Source of the DNA: Flavimaribacter sp039888615 | Lineage (GTDB): Bacteria; Pseudomonadota; Alphaproteobacteria; Rhizobiales; Rhizobiaceae | Strand: one strand, 5' to 3' | Assembly: GCA_039888615.1 (NCBI GenBank) | Contig: JBDQQS010000001.1 | DNA length: 64,000 nt | In this document: piece by piece, positions 8,242 through 17,249 of the stretch | How positions within the stretch are numbered: position 1 is the stretch's first letter | Layout: each line of letters starts with the position of its first letter | Made by a program: the position numbers and the translations under genes | Notes under the pieces: generated by a model | The model's input: the letters and a program-made list of their open reading frames with translations, nothing else | The model's database searches: none | What the model was told of the DNA's origin: nothing

Positions 8242-9420
8242 CTACTGATAGGGATCGGCTGCGTCGCGCAGGCCATCGCCCATGAAGTTGAAGGCAAGGA
8301 TCACCACGATCACCGGAACAACCGGCAGGATCAGCCACGGATAAAGCACGACCACGCTGATGTTTTGCGCTTCGTTGAGAAGAACGCCCCAGCTTGTGAC
8401 CGGCGGCCGCAATCCGAGACCCAGGAAGCTGAGAGCAGTTTCGCCCAGGATCATCGTAGGAATGGTGATCGTGGCTGAAGCAATCAGGTGGCTCATAAAG
8501 CCAGGGACCAGGTGCCGCGCGATGATTCGACTTGGCCTCGCGCCCATCAGCTGCGCCGCCATGACATAGTCTTCTTCTCTGAGCGAAAGAAGCTTGGAGC
8601 GCACGGCGCGCGCCATACCCGTCCAGTCGAGCAGGCCAAGAATAATCGTGATGCCGAAATAGACGAGCAACGGACTCCAAGTGACCGGCATGATCGCCGC
8701 CAGCGCCAGCCAGAGGGGAATGCTGGGTATGGACTGAAGCACTTCGATCATCCGTTGGACGATATTGTCGACCCAGCCGCCATAGTAACCGGCGAGACCG
8801 CCGATCGAAATGCCGAGTATGAAGCTCACGGCGACGCCGATCAGACCGATCGTCAACGATATGCGCGCGCCATAGATTATTCGGGAGAACAGGTCTCGCC
8901 CGAGCCGGTCCGTTCCAAGCAGGAACAATGTGCCGCCGTCCCGCACGCAGAACAAATGTTTGCTAGACGAAATTAATCCCCACAGCTTGTATTCGTCGCC
9001 GTCGCAGAAAAAGCCAATAGGATAGGTTTTGGCTTCATTGGCGGCGTATTTGCGCTTCAAGAGCTCCATATCGAGCGTGCGGATGCGCTGATAGACAAAC
9101 GGTCCGACGAACTCGCCATCCTTGAAAAAATGCACACCTTGTGGCGGCGCATAAATGTATTCCTGATGGCGCCGCGTCAGTTCGTAAGGCGCGATGAATT
9201 CCGCAAAGGCTATAACCACATAGAAAAACAGGAGAACAAGCGCCGACCAGTAGGCCACGCGGTGTTTCTTGAACTTCCACCAGATGAGCTGACGCTGCGA
9301 GGCGAAGAAATACTTCTCCTGTTCTGGCGTGAGCTGCTCAACCGAATACGGGTCAAACTCGGCGGTAGAGACGTAGTGTCCGAGGGGTTTTCCCGGTCTG
9401 GGCAAAGACGAATCGTTCAT
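8242..9420 (-). CDS. Oligopeptide/saccharide ABC transporter permease, OppC/DppC family
   Basis: The 392-residue integral membrane protein has a cytoplasmic N-terminus of about 55 residues, a first membrane helix at about 56-75, a large periplasmic insert (about 80-165), then the GTDRLGRDLFSR motif and the five-helix permease core with the EAA-type loop (EDYVMAAQLMGARPSRII). It ends with FMGDGLRDAADP, typical of OppC. It is the last gene of a minus-strand operon and overlaps the OppB-type gene by 4 bp. The long periplasmic insert resembles that in permeases of large-solute (oligosaccharide or peptide) importers. Substrate unknown. Confidence 0.88.
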   Translation of the reverse strand: MNDSSLPRPGKPLGHYVSTAEFDPYSVEQLTPEQEKYFFASQRQLIWWKFKKHRVAYWSALVLLFFYVVIAFAEFIAPYELTRRHQEYIYAPPQGVHFFKDGEFVGPFVYQRIRTLDMELLKRKYAANEAKTYPIGFFCDGDEYKLWGLISSSKHLFCVRDGGTLFLLGTDRLGRDLFSRIIYGARISLTIGLIGVAVSFILGISIGGLAGYYGGWVDNIVQRMIEVLQSIPSIPLWLALAAIMPVTWSPLLVYFGITIILGLLDWTGMARAVRSKLLSLREEDYVMAAQLMGARPSRIIARHLVPGFMSHLIASATITIPTMILGETALSFLGLGLRPPVTSWGVLLNEAQNISVVVLYPWLILPVVPVIVVILAFNFMGDGLRDAADPYQ

Positions 9421-10415
9421 TTTTCCGGCTTTCCCTGAAGTCTGATGCGCGGATCGAGGATCGCGAGCGCGATATCGGAAATCAGCACACCGATGACGGT
9501 CAGCACTGCAAGGAACATCAGGAACGAACCAGCCAAATACATATCCTGGCTTTTGAGGGCGCGGATAAGCAGCGGACCTGTCGTCTCGAGCGACAGGACG
9601 ATCGCGACCACTTCGGCGCCGGAAACGATATTGGGAAGAATGCTGCCAATGTCGGCGATGAAGAAATTCAACGACATACGGAACGGATATTTCAACACCG
9701 TTCGGGTCGGCGGCAAACCCTTCGCACGGGCCGTTATCACATATTGCTTCTTGAGCTCATCGAGAAGATTTGCCCGGATACGCCGGATCATCGCGGCCGT
9801 GCCGGCCGTGCCGATGACGACGACCGGTATGACCATGTGCTCCGCAATGGATCCGAACTTCCCCCAACTCATCGGCTGATCGATATAGACCGGGTCCATC
9901 AATCCCCCGATGGACGTGCCGAACCAGACCTTGGCGAAATACATCATCACAAGGGCAAGCAGGAAGTTTGGCGTGGCGAGGCCTATCAGCCCCAGAAAGG
10001 TGAAACTGTAATCGCCAAACGAGTATTTGTGCGTTGCAGAGTAAATGCCAATCGGAAAGGCGACGACCCATGTGAATATGATGGTTACGAAGGATAACAG
10101 CATCGTCAACATAAGCCGCGATCCAATCAGCTCCGAAACCGGCCTTTCATATTCGAACGAATAGCCGAAATCTCCATGCAGCATGCCCCAGACCCAACTG
10201 AAGTATCGCTGCCAGACCGGCTTGTCGAAGCCATATTCCTTGCGCAGATATTCAATCTTCTGCGGATCGACTGTCTCGCCCGAAGCCTGCAATTCCGCGA
10301 CATAAGTCTCGAAATAGTCGCCGGGCGGAAGTTCGATAATCGAGAAGATTAGGACGCTGGCGATAAGCAGCGTCGGAATCATCGCGAAAAAGCGAAAGAT
10401 GATATATCTGAGCAT
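9417..10415 (-). CDS. Oligopeptide/saccharide ABC transporter permease, OppB/DppB family
   Basis: The 332-residue permease starts at the ATG at 10415 (MLRYIIFRFF), the typical first helix of OppB proteins; the frame stays open upstream but that part overlaps the binding-protein gene and is not homologous. A periplasmic stretch with EYLRKEYGFDKPVWQRY follows helix 1, then the binding-protein-dependent permease core with the LPPTRTVLKY coupling loop. It follows the binding-protein stop by 8 bp and overlaps the OppC-type gene. It would form the heterodimeric channel with that protein. Confidence 0.88.
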   Translation of the reverse strand: MLRYIIFRFFAMIPTLLIASVLIFSIIELPPGDYFETYVAELQASGETVDPQKIEYLRKEYGFDKPVWQRYFSWVWGMLHGDFGYSFEYERPVSELIGSRLMLTMLLSFVTIIFTWVVAFPIGIYSATHKYSFGDYSFTFLGLIGLATPNFLLALVMMYFAKVWFGTSIGGLMDPVYIDQPMSWGKFGSIAEHMVIPVVVIGTAGTAAMIRRIRANLLDELKKQYVITARAKGLPPTRTVLKYPFRMSLNFFIADIGSILPNIVSGAEVVAIVLSLETTGPLLIRALKSQDMYLAGSFLMFLAVLTVIGVLISDIALAILDPRIRLQGKPEK

Positions 10416-10423
10416 ACTGCCTG

Positions 10424-12325
10424 CTATTCTTCGAACCAGAATGTATCGGGTCGGAAGATCCCGAAGAAGGCCGTAGGCGACCAGGCGAATATTGCGTCGG
10501 CAGGAATATTTTTCAGTTTCTTGTCGACGACGACCGGCTGGATCGTCTCCCGCGCAACCCCGATCGAGAAGACATTGTCGGAATAAATCGCAAGCATTTC
10601 CGCCCAGATCGCTTCCTGCTGATCGATATTGGTTGACTGCCTCCACGAATTGTAGAGCTCTAGAAGCTTCTCTGCCGCCGGAAGCGACACGGGCTCGCCG
10701 GCCTTTCCGTTCGTCTCCGTGTACTGACCCCATTTCGGCCAGTTTGGCTGGGACGGCGACACCGGCGCAAGCTGCTCGGGATTGGTTTCGGGCGTCGCCA
10801 GACCGATATCCAGCCCCTTGGAAATCGTCATGATTGTTTCACCGGTCAGGAAGCGACGACGCTGAATGTCGCGCTGCAGGGTACGAGTGAAAACCTTGAT
10901 GCCAAGCTGTTCCCAGTGATAGCGAACGAGTTCAAGCGCATCGGTTTCCTCGGTGCTTTCGCCTGCGCTTTCGACAATCAGCTCCATCGGCTTGCCATTC
11001 GGCAGCAGACGAACGCCCTTGGAGTCGCGCTCTGTCAGGCCGATTTCGTCGAGAAGCTTGTTCGCCTGTTCGACATCGAGATTTGTCCAGGCGCTCGCAT
11101 ACTCTTCCTTGTACAGCGGCGATTCCTGAAGAACCGTATCGCCGCCTGCTTTCGCGAGACCAAAGAAAAGCTGCTGATTTATCTCGTCGCGATTGAGCCC
11201 AAGCGACAGAGCCCGGCGAAAGCGGACGTCCTGATTGAGCTTGTTCCACTCCGGATCGCTCACATTGAGATTTGGATAGAGCGAAATCTGGTTTGCGACG
11301 CCGTTGCGCCATAGAAGGACATTGTAGTCCTGCGTTTCCTCACCTTGCTTCAGGAAGGTGTAATCATCGAAATGCAGGTAACGCGCCTGAAGATCGCTCT
11401 CTCCTGCTCCGGCCTTGGCCGGAATGATGTCGACCGACTCGGTCAAAATGATCACTTCATCGATATAGGGAAGCTGCTGACCATTCGGATCGACGCGATG
11501 GTAGTAGGGATTGCGTTCAAAGACATAACGCTTTGACGGCCCGTCAGTGGTGTTGCGCCACGGCTGCAGGGTTGGCAACTCCGGATTTTCCGTGCGGTAT
11601 TGCCGCCCCTTGACCGTGTGCATTGCAGCCCAGTTGCGGTACCCGCCGTCCTCAGCCATTTTCGCAAGCGTATCCGCATCATTGTAGGTGGTGTGGAACT
11701 GCTTCATGTAGTGGGACGGCATGTAGATGTATTCCGGGCTCGGCCCTGCAAGGCCAAGCGGGAAGGCTGGATTTGGATCCTCCCACGTATAGCGCACCGT
11801 GCGTTCGTCGATGACTTCGAACTTCGGCGGTTTGCCGTTGGAAAGCAGGACTTGCGGCACGCCGGATCCCGACAGGTCTCCATTATTGGCCACATCTTCC
11901 CAGAAATACCGGAAATCTTCGGAGGTGAATGGCTCGCCGTCCGACCATTTGTGTCCTTCGCGAATGCGCAGGGTGAAAATTCGCCCTTCTTCGGACTCGA
12001 AACTCTCCAGAATATCCGGTCTGAGCTTGTAGTCAGGTCCGAAACCGATCAGGCGCGCATAGCCGTAGACGGTCATCATGCGAATGTCTTTGGCGCTGCC
12101 AAGGAGGGTTACGAGTTGGCAACAATACCGGCCGATCGTCTTGGACTCTTTCTCGAAATCCACCACGAACGGGTCTTTCGGCAGGCGCTCCGTCATCGGC
12201 GGCAATTTGCCGGATTCGACGAGCGGCGCGAGGATGGGCGGCTCCTTCAACGCCTCGTCTGCGCGCGCAGTTCCAGCGACGAACACAAGACACACCATCA
12301 ATGTGAACAGCAGGCCTCTTTTCAT
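10424..12325 (-). CDS. ABC transporter substrate-binding protein, SBP family 5 (peptide/oligosaccharide type)
   Basis: The 633-residue precursor has a Sec signal peptide (MKRGLLFTLMVCLVFVAG, cleavage expected after ARA near residue 22) and the family 5 fold, including the FTLRIREGHKWSDGEPFTSEDF segment split over residues of about 125-145. Start at 12325 is fixed by an AAGGAGG ribosome site 8 nt upstream, inside the end of the ATPase gene. At more than 600 residues it belongs to the long branch of the family, whose members often bind oligosaccharides. It lies between ATPase and permease genes, so it is the receptor of this importer. Confidence 0.87.
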   Translation of the reverse strand: MKRGLLFTLMVCLVFVAGTARADEALKEPPILAPLVESGKLPPMTERLPKDPFVVDFEKESKTIGRYCCQLVTLLGSAKDIRMMTVYGYARLIGFGPDYKLRPDILESFESEEGRIFTLRIREGHKWSDGEPFTSEDFRYFWEDVANNGDLSGSGVPQVLLSNGKPPKFEVIDERTVRYTWEDPNPAFPLGLAGPSPEYIYMPSHYMKQFHTTYNDADTLAKMAEDGGYRNWAAMHTVKGRQYRTENPELPTLQPWRNTTDGPSKRYVFERNPYYHRVDPNGQQLPYIDEVIILTESVDIIPAKAGAGESDLQARYLHFDDYTFLKQGEETQDYNVLLWRNGVANQISLYPNLNVSDPEWNKLNQDVRFRRALSLGLNRDEINQQLFFGLAKAGGDTVLQESPLYKEEYASAWTNLDVEQANKLLDEIGLTERDSKGVRLLPNGKPMELIVESAGESTEETDALELVRYHWEQLGIKVFTRTLQRDIQRRRFLTGETIMTISKGLDIGLATPETNPEQLAPVSPSQPNWPKWGQYTETNGKAGEPVSLPAAEKLLELYNSWRQSTNIDQQEAIWAEMLAIYSDNVFSIGVARETIQPVVVDKKLKNIPADAIFAWSPTAFFGIFRPDTFWFEE

Positions 12326-14223
12326 GCCACCATCCTCCTTGTAACGCTGCTCGGCCGAACAAGAACGAAATGATCCGATCCGACTTCGAGCATCTCCATG
12401 GGCGCGCCCGGTCCTTCGGGCACGAAACGTTGATCCCACACGTCAGGTGTACCGATCGACAGCAGGTTTGTCTCATCCAGCGGCAGAGGATGATTGAGAT
12501 CGGTCGTGGGAATCGATTTGAACAAATTCTGGGTATAGGGGTGTACCGGGTCGCGGAACAGGACTTCGCCCGGCGCGATTTCGACGATCCGCCCGCCTCG
12601 CATGACGGCCACGCGATCGGCGACGTAATTGACCACGGCCAGATTGTGCGAAATGAAAACTGACGTCAGGTTGAGTTCTTTCCGAAGCCTGGTCAACAGG
12701 TTGAGTATCTGCGCCTGAACCGACACATCAAGCGCCGACACCGGCTCGTCGCAGATGAGCAGGTCGGGATCAAGAGCAAGCGCCCGCGCAATACCGATAC
12801 GCTGGCGTTGACCGCCAGAGAAACTGTGCGGGTATCGGTTGAGCAATGTCGGCGACAGGCCAACCATTGTCATGAGTTCCTTGGCTCTCTCGCGACGCCA
12901 TTGCCGATTTCCTATTCCGTGGATCTCCAGTGGCTCCGACAGGATATTCATGACAGTGGAGCGCGGGCTAAGCGAAGAAAACGGATCCTGAAAGACCATC
13001 TGGATGCGACGCCGCTGCTCGAACAGCGCCTTGCCCTTGAGGTGGGCGAGATCGACCTCGCCATCCTCATCCGTAAAAAAGATTTCTCCGGATGTCGGCG
13101 TCAGCGCCCGCATGATCATCTTGCTGAGCGTGGTTTTTCCGCAACCGCTTTCGCCAACCAGTCCGAAACATTCGCCATAACGAACGGAAAAAGACACGTT
13201 GTCGACAGCCAGGACATGTTCTCCAGCGGATCCCAACAGGCTTTGCTCACTCTTGACGGCGAAGCTTTTCGAAAGATTGTTCACCCGTAAAATTTTTTCG
13301 TCTTCGCCCTGCTTCCGCTCTTTCGCCTTCTCCTTGAAGGACTCGGGCAGTTCCTGCGTCACTTCGCGCAGCGCGACCAGCTTCTCGCCAGGCTGCATCT
13401 CAAGCCGCGGCACGGCCGCCAGCAAAGCGAGCAAATACGGGTGTTGCGGGTTTGTGAATATCTCGTTGAGCGTCCCGGCCTCCATCAGCGTACCGTGATA
13501 GAGCACCAGGATTTCGTCCGCCATGTTCGCGACAACGCCAAGATCATGGGTAATCAGCAGCAGCGACATGCCCAGCTTGCGCTGCACGTCCTTCAGCACG
13601 GCGAGCACCTGCGCCTGAACGGTGACGTCGAGCGCCGTCGTGGGTTCGTCCGCAATCAAAAGGGCCGGATTGCACACCAGCGCCATGGCGATCATGGCGC
13701 GCTGACGCAACCCGCCGGACAATTCCATCGCGTACATCCCGTATGCGCGCGAGGGATTCGGAAAGCCGACTAGCTCGAGCATCTGTTCGGTCAGTTCGCG
13801 GCATTCCTTCTTCGAAACATCGCGATGCAGATACAGGGCTTCGTCTATCTGGTTGCCTACGGTGTGAACCGGAGACAGCGACGTCATCGGCTCCTGGAAA
13901 ATGATCGAAATACGTCCGCCGCGCAGATTACGCATTCTTTTACCGTCTCGCGGCAAGGTCGCGATATCGACGAATTCGCCGTTCTTGTCAGGATCGAAGA
14001 ACTTTATCGAACCTTCTGTAATATCGGCGATATCCGGCAAAATACCCATGATGGTCTGAGCGATGATCGATTTCCCGGAGCCGGATTCGCCAACCAGCGC
14101 CACCGTCTTGCCCTTGGGGATTCGAAAACTGACGCCCTTGACAACTTCGACCTTGCTCTCTTGCGGGCCAATCTCCACGTGCAAATCTTCCACGCGCAGC
14201 AGATCTGGCGAAGCTTCACTCAT
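12322..14223 (-). CDS. Double-domain ABC transporter ATP-binding protein (OppD-OppF type fusion)
   Basis: The 633-residue protein carries two complete nucleotide-binding domains. The first has Walker A GESGSGKS, signature LSGGLRQR and Walker B LLIADEPTTALD; the second has GESGCGKTT, FSGGQRQR and LLICDEPVSALD. Each is followed by the C-terminal region typical of Opp/Dpp ATPases (HPYLLALL; HPYTQNLF). One polypeptide therefore supplies both ATPase sites for the two permeases downstream. Its TGA overlaps the ATG of the binding protein (ATGA). A 71-bp gap separates it from the phosphatase gene upstream, consistent with one operon. Confidence 0.9.
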   Translation of the reverse strand: MSEASPDLLRVEDLHVEIGPQESKVEVVKGVSFRIPKGKTVALVGESGSGKSIIAQTIMGILPDIADITEGSIKFFDPDKNGEFVDIATLPRDGKRMRNLRGGRISIIFQEPMTSLSPVHTVGNQIDEALYLHRDVSKKECRELTEQMLELVGFPNPSRAYGMYAMELSGGLRQRAMIAMALVCNPALLIADEPTTALDVTVQAQVLAVLKDVQRKLGMSLLLITHDLGVVANMADEILVLYHGTLMEAGTLNEIFTNPQHPYLLALLAAVPRLEMQPGEKLVALREVTQELPESFKEKAKERKQGEDEKILRVNNLSKSFAVKSEQSLLGSAGEHVLAVDNVSFSVRYGECFGLVGESGCGKTTLSKMIMRALTPTSGEIFFTDEDGEVDLAHLKGKALFEQRRRIQMVFQDPFSSLSPRSTVMNILSEPLEIHGIGNRQWRRERAKELMTMVGLSPTLLNRYPHSFSGGQRQRIGIARALALDPDLLICDEPVSALDVSVQAQILNLLTRLRKELNLTSVFISHNLAVVNYVADRVAVMRGGRIVEIAPGEVLFRDPVHPYTQNLFKSIPTTDLNHPLPLDETNLLSIGTPDVWDQRFVPEGPGAPMEMLEVGSDHFVLVRPSSVTRRMVA

Positions 14224-14294
14224 TGCAGAAAAACCATCCTGTCCCCGGCATCATAGGCTTATCGAATTTTTTCACCTCAGCTTCCACAGTATGG

Positions 14295-14930
14295 TTATAT
14301 TTGCAATGGTGTTTCATCACAAATCAGCCGGCCGTCAGACCAAATCAGAATATCACCATGCGCGATTACATGGATCGAGGCGTCGCCCTTAGGCATATCG
14401 CCAAGCAGATGGAGTATTATTCGCATCACACCTGTATGACAAACCAGAATTGATGGCCGACGAAAATTAAGAAACATGTTTTTTATTCGCGGTGTTGCAT
14501 CAACGTAACTCTCTCCTCCCGGAGGACGAAAGTTCCAGCGGTCGGCTTTCCGCTTTTTTCTCAAGGAAGGGAAACGCGCCTTGACCTCCAGCGTGGTCAT
14601 CCCCTCCCAATCGCCGAACGACAATTCGCCGAGCCTCTGGTCAAGGCGAATGCGAGACACATCGGAGCTATTGACCTGGCAGAGAATCTCAGCGGTTTTT
14701 CGGGCTCTGATCAAGGGTGAAGACAGGAGGTCGAATTCTTCGATTCGCTGATCCCTGTCGATTAACAAGGCCTTCAGGCGAAGTCCTGCGGCCTTGGCCT
14801 GCGCCCTGCCCGCGTCATTCAAATCGATATCCGCTTGCCCCTGAAAGCGCCCCTGGTCGTTCCAGTGGGTTTGCCCGTGGCGCACCACATACAAGAAAGG
14901 AACGGATTCAGGAAACGCCGGCATGATCAT
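14295..14930 (-). CDS. Histidine phosphatase family protein (phosphoglycerate mutase-like)
   Basis: The 211-residue protein has the catalytic RHG motif at residues 17-19 (VVRHGQTHWN), the SSPLIRARKTAE segment with the second phosphate-binding Arg, the acidic GELSFGDWEG segment and the VCHTGVMR motif with the second catalytic His. The two-His pocket is complete, so it should be an active phosphomonoesterase or mutase. Its start lies within the last 23 bp of the carbamoyltransferase gene, indicating coupled translation. A phosphorylated sugar or intermediate of the carbamoylation pathway is a plausible, unproven substrate. Confidence 0.85.
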   Translation of the reverse strand: MIMPAFPESVPFLYVVRHGQTHWNDQGRFQGQADIDLNDAGRAQAKAAGLRLKALLIDRDQRIEEFDLLSSPLIRARKTAEILCQVNSSDVSRIRLDQRLGELSFGDWEGMTTLEVKARFPSLRKKRKADRWNFRPPGGESYVDATPRIKNMFLNFRRPSILVCHTGVMRIILHLLGDMPKGDASIHVIAHGDILIWSDGRLICDETPLQI

Positions 14931-16485
14931 GGCGGTGGTAAATGGTCCCGTCGACCACGAAACCGTCCAGGCCGGTCTGCAGAGCGTATGCGACCAGATC
15001 GCTCATCCTGTTGATAAAGCCTCGACCGTTGAAGTTGAGCGATGTGTTGCACAATACTCCGTACCCGGTTTTCGCCCGAAACGCTTCCAGCAGCCTGTAC
15101 ATCTCCGGATTTTGCGACGCGTTGACGGTCTGTGCGCGGGCCGAACCGTCGACATGCGTCACAGCCTTGAGCGAATCGGTTTTCACGGTCTGGAAGTACA
15201 GCATGTGCGGACTGGGGCCGTGATTGTTGAAAAGCCTGTCGAGTTCTTCTTCCATCAAAATAGGCGCGATCGGCCGAAAGCCTTCGCGTTTCTTGATGGC
15301 GTTCAGGCGACGGTGCGTTTCCGTGGTGAACGGCGCGGCGATCAGAGACCGGTTACCCAAAGCGCGCGGACCGATTTCATAGCGGCCAGTGACCCAGGCG
15401 AATATCTTTCCGTCCGACAAATCCGTGACAAAGTCCCGGAGATCGAGGCGCGCGACGTCAAAACCATTCAGATCGGTTTCATCATGAACGAAGCGTTCGC
15501 CAGCATAGACGGTCCAGTCCAGCTTGGCGTTTCCAGTGTAATGAAACTGGGCGTCGACAGCCGTTCCGATAGCCGAACCGGAATCATTTGTGCAAGGCTG
15601 CACGAAGACGTCAGCGAACAAACCGCAGCCGCGCCACTCGCTGTTCCAGTCACAGTTCAGGCCGCATCCCCCGGACACGAGGATAGGCAGCCGCTCTTTC
15701 ATGTTCTCTTCTGCAAATGCGCAAAAACGCCCGAAGATCTCGTTCTGAAACCGTTTCGCGAGATTTCTGAACTCCTGGCTGTCGAGCCCGATATTACAGA
15801 ATGGAGAATCTGCAAAATCTTTCTTCATCAGCGGATATTCGCTGGCGTCCCAGCCCAGGATTTGCTCGATCAGCGCCGCTTCTTCCGGCGTCTGCGCGAC
15901 GTCTTCGCCGAAACCAGACAGCGCCATAAGCTTTCCGGCGTCTTCCCTGCGCGACTTCCTGGCGTCGAGCGGATAGGCCGGATCGGCCAGTCCGTACAGG
16001 AAGCCATATTTATGCCCGGGACCGTTGAAGGGAGAACCGATTTTCGTAACGACCAGATCCTCGTCGATCCGGTAAAAATTGCCGATTACGCCTTCCCACA
16101 CGAGCGCATAGACGGGTTCGCCCTGGGGAAACGGCGACATGGCGTAGCTGCCGATCAGGTGCGATCGTTCGTGCGACGACGAGAAATAGCGGACACTACG
16201 CCCCATCATCTTTGTTTCGCTGGAGATAATGGAATTGCCGTCAAACCCGTAATAGCCAGCCCCGATCGGATCGGCCATGGGCCGGAATTCACGCATCCAG
16301 CCGGACGTCGCCATTACATCAGGAACCCAGTCGAGCTTCTGCAGACTATCCAGCAGCATGTCCGTGGCGATCGGGCCATAACGCTTGCCGGAATCTTTTT
16401 CGGCCTCGATCGAGAAGACGAGCCCGCCATCCTCGATCGCGGCGACATGGCCGTCATGCCCGGGCTTGTAGGCGAATATCCGCAT
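14908..16485 (-). CDS. Carbamoyltransferase, NodU/CmcH/TobZ family
   Basis: The 525-residue protein has the two-part family layout: an N-terminal Kae1-like domain (GHDGHVAAI at about 9-17, an HERSH metal-type motif near 105, a GGCGLNCD segment near 265) and a C-terminal domain with YEIGPRALGNRSLIAAP, KKREGFRPIAPI and LCNTSLNFNGRG. These enzymes make carbamoyl-adenylate from carbamoyl phosphate and ATP and carbamoylate a hydroxyl, as in Nod factors, cephamycin or tobramycin. Several positions differ from the usual residues (SGGCGLNCD rather than the commoner GGVALN), which may reflect a distinct subgroup. It appears to be first of the operon running into phosphatase and ABC importer. Acceptor unknown. 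Confidence 0.86.
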   Translation of the reverse strand: MRIFAYKPGHDGHVAAIEDGGLVFSIEAEKDSGKRYGPIATDMLLDSLQKLDWVPDVMATSGWMREFRPMADPIGAGYYGFDGNSIISSETKMMGRSVRYFSSSHERSHLIGSYAMSPFPQGEPVYALVWEGVIGNFYRIDEDLVVTKIGSPFNGPGHKYGFLYGLADPAYPLDARKSRREDAGKLMALSGFGEDVAQTPEEAALIEQILGWDASEYPLMKKDFADSPFCNIGLDSQEFRNLAKRFQNEIFGRFCAFAEENMKERLPILVSGGCGLNCDWNSEWRGCGLFADVFVQPCTNDSGSAIGTAVDAQFHYTGNAKLDWTVYAGERFVHDETDLNGFDVARLDLRDFVTDLSDGKIFAWVTGRYEIGPRALGNRSLIAAPFTTETHRRLNAIKKREGFRPIAPILMEEELDRLFNNHGPSPHMLYFQTVKTDSLKAVTHVDGSARAQTVNASQNPEMYRLLEAFRAKTGYGVLCNTSLNFNGRGFINRMSDLVAYALQTGLDGFVVDGTIYHRHDHAGVS

Positions 16486-16568
16486 GTGGTGATTTTGACC
16501 CAGTCAGTTTAAGAAGGATTATTCGTGCCGACCGCATAATCCAGAAGGCGTCGTTTATCAATGACTGC

Positions 16569-17249
16569 TCAACTCGCCCAGCCGCCGCTGAAGGGTATCG
16601 CCTGCCCCACGAAAAAGTCGCTCTCTTCGCCAGCAAGGAACAGCGCCAAAGCTGCGTCCTCCTCCGGCTTCGCCAGTCGGCCCAAGGGAACCTGATCCTT
16701 CAGGTTTTTGAGGAACTTCTCGTTCTCCATCAGTTCGGGAGGGTAGTAGGCAGGATTTTCCACCCAGTTCTGCGCTATAAGATTGACCTGCACATTGTGC
16801 CGGGCGACCTCCACACCGACGGATTTCACGTAGGATATCTGGGCGCCCCGCGCTGCGCTGTAAGCGCACAATCTTCCCATCGGACGAAGCGGCGTTGCGC
16901 TACCGACGACGATGATCTTGCCTTTCCTGCGTTCGATCATCGGCGGAAGTGCGTGTTTCACGAGCCTTTGAAGCGGGTGCACAAGCAGTTCGAAAGTTTG
17001 AAGCCAATCCTCCTCGGCGAGATCGCTCACAAGCACGCCATAGTGATTCGGCGCCGCCAGATTGACAATGAGCACATCAATATGGCCGGCCTCCTCGATG
17101 ACTTTCCGGCACGCAGCCTCCGTATTCAGGTCGCTCTCATCAGCGATAACATCGCCGCCCTCCTTCATGAACATGTCGACACAGGCAGGCCCCATATAGT
17201 CTTGCGAGCGCGTTATCAGTATTCTGTTGCCTGTCATTCGCGATGTCAT
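16569..17249 (-). CDS. Halohydrin dehalogenase-like protein (SDR superfamily)
   Basis: The 226-residue protein has an SDR-type fold but lacks the TGxxxGxG cofactor motif; in its place is T13-x4-Y18-x-G20. The catalytic segment is S117-x12-Y130-x3-R134, with Arg where SDRs have Lys. These two patterns together are the published signature of halohydrin dehalogenases (HheA-HheG), which reversibly convert vicinal halohydrins to epoxides and halide through a Ser-Tyr-Arg triad without NAD(P). Further likeness to HheC as I recall it: SATP after the Ser, and the NPAYYPPE stretch. Start chosen at 17249 because GGAGG lies 6 nt upstream. It is divergent from a TetR gene. A degenerate SDR of other function is the alternative; activity is untested. 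Confidence 0.82.
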   Translation of the reverse strand: MTSRMTGNRILITRSQDYMGPACVDMFMKEGGDVIADESDLNTEAACRKVIEEAGHIDVLIVNLAAPNHYGVLVSDLAEEDWLQTFELLVHPLQRLVKHALPPMIERRKGKIIVVGSATPLRPMGRLCAYSAARGAQISYVKSVGVEVARHNVQVNLIAQNWVENPAYYPPELMENEKFLKNLKDQVPLGRLAKPEEDAALALFLAGEESDFFVGQAIPFSGGWAS

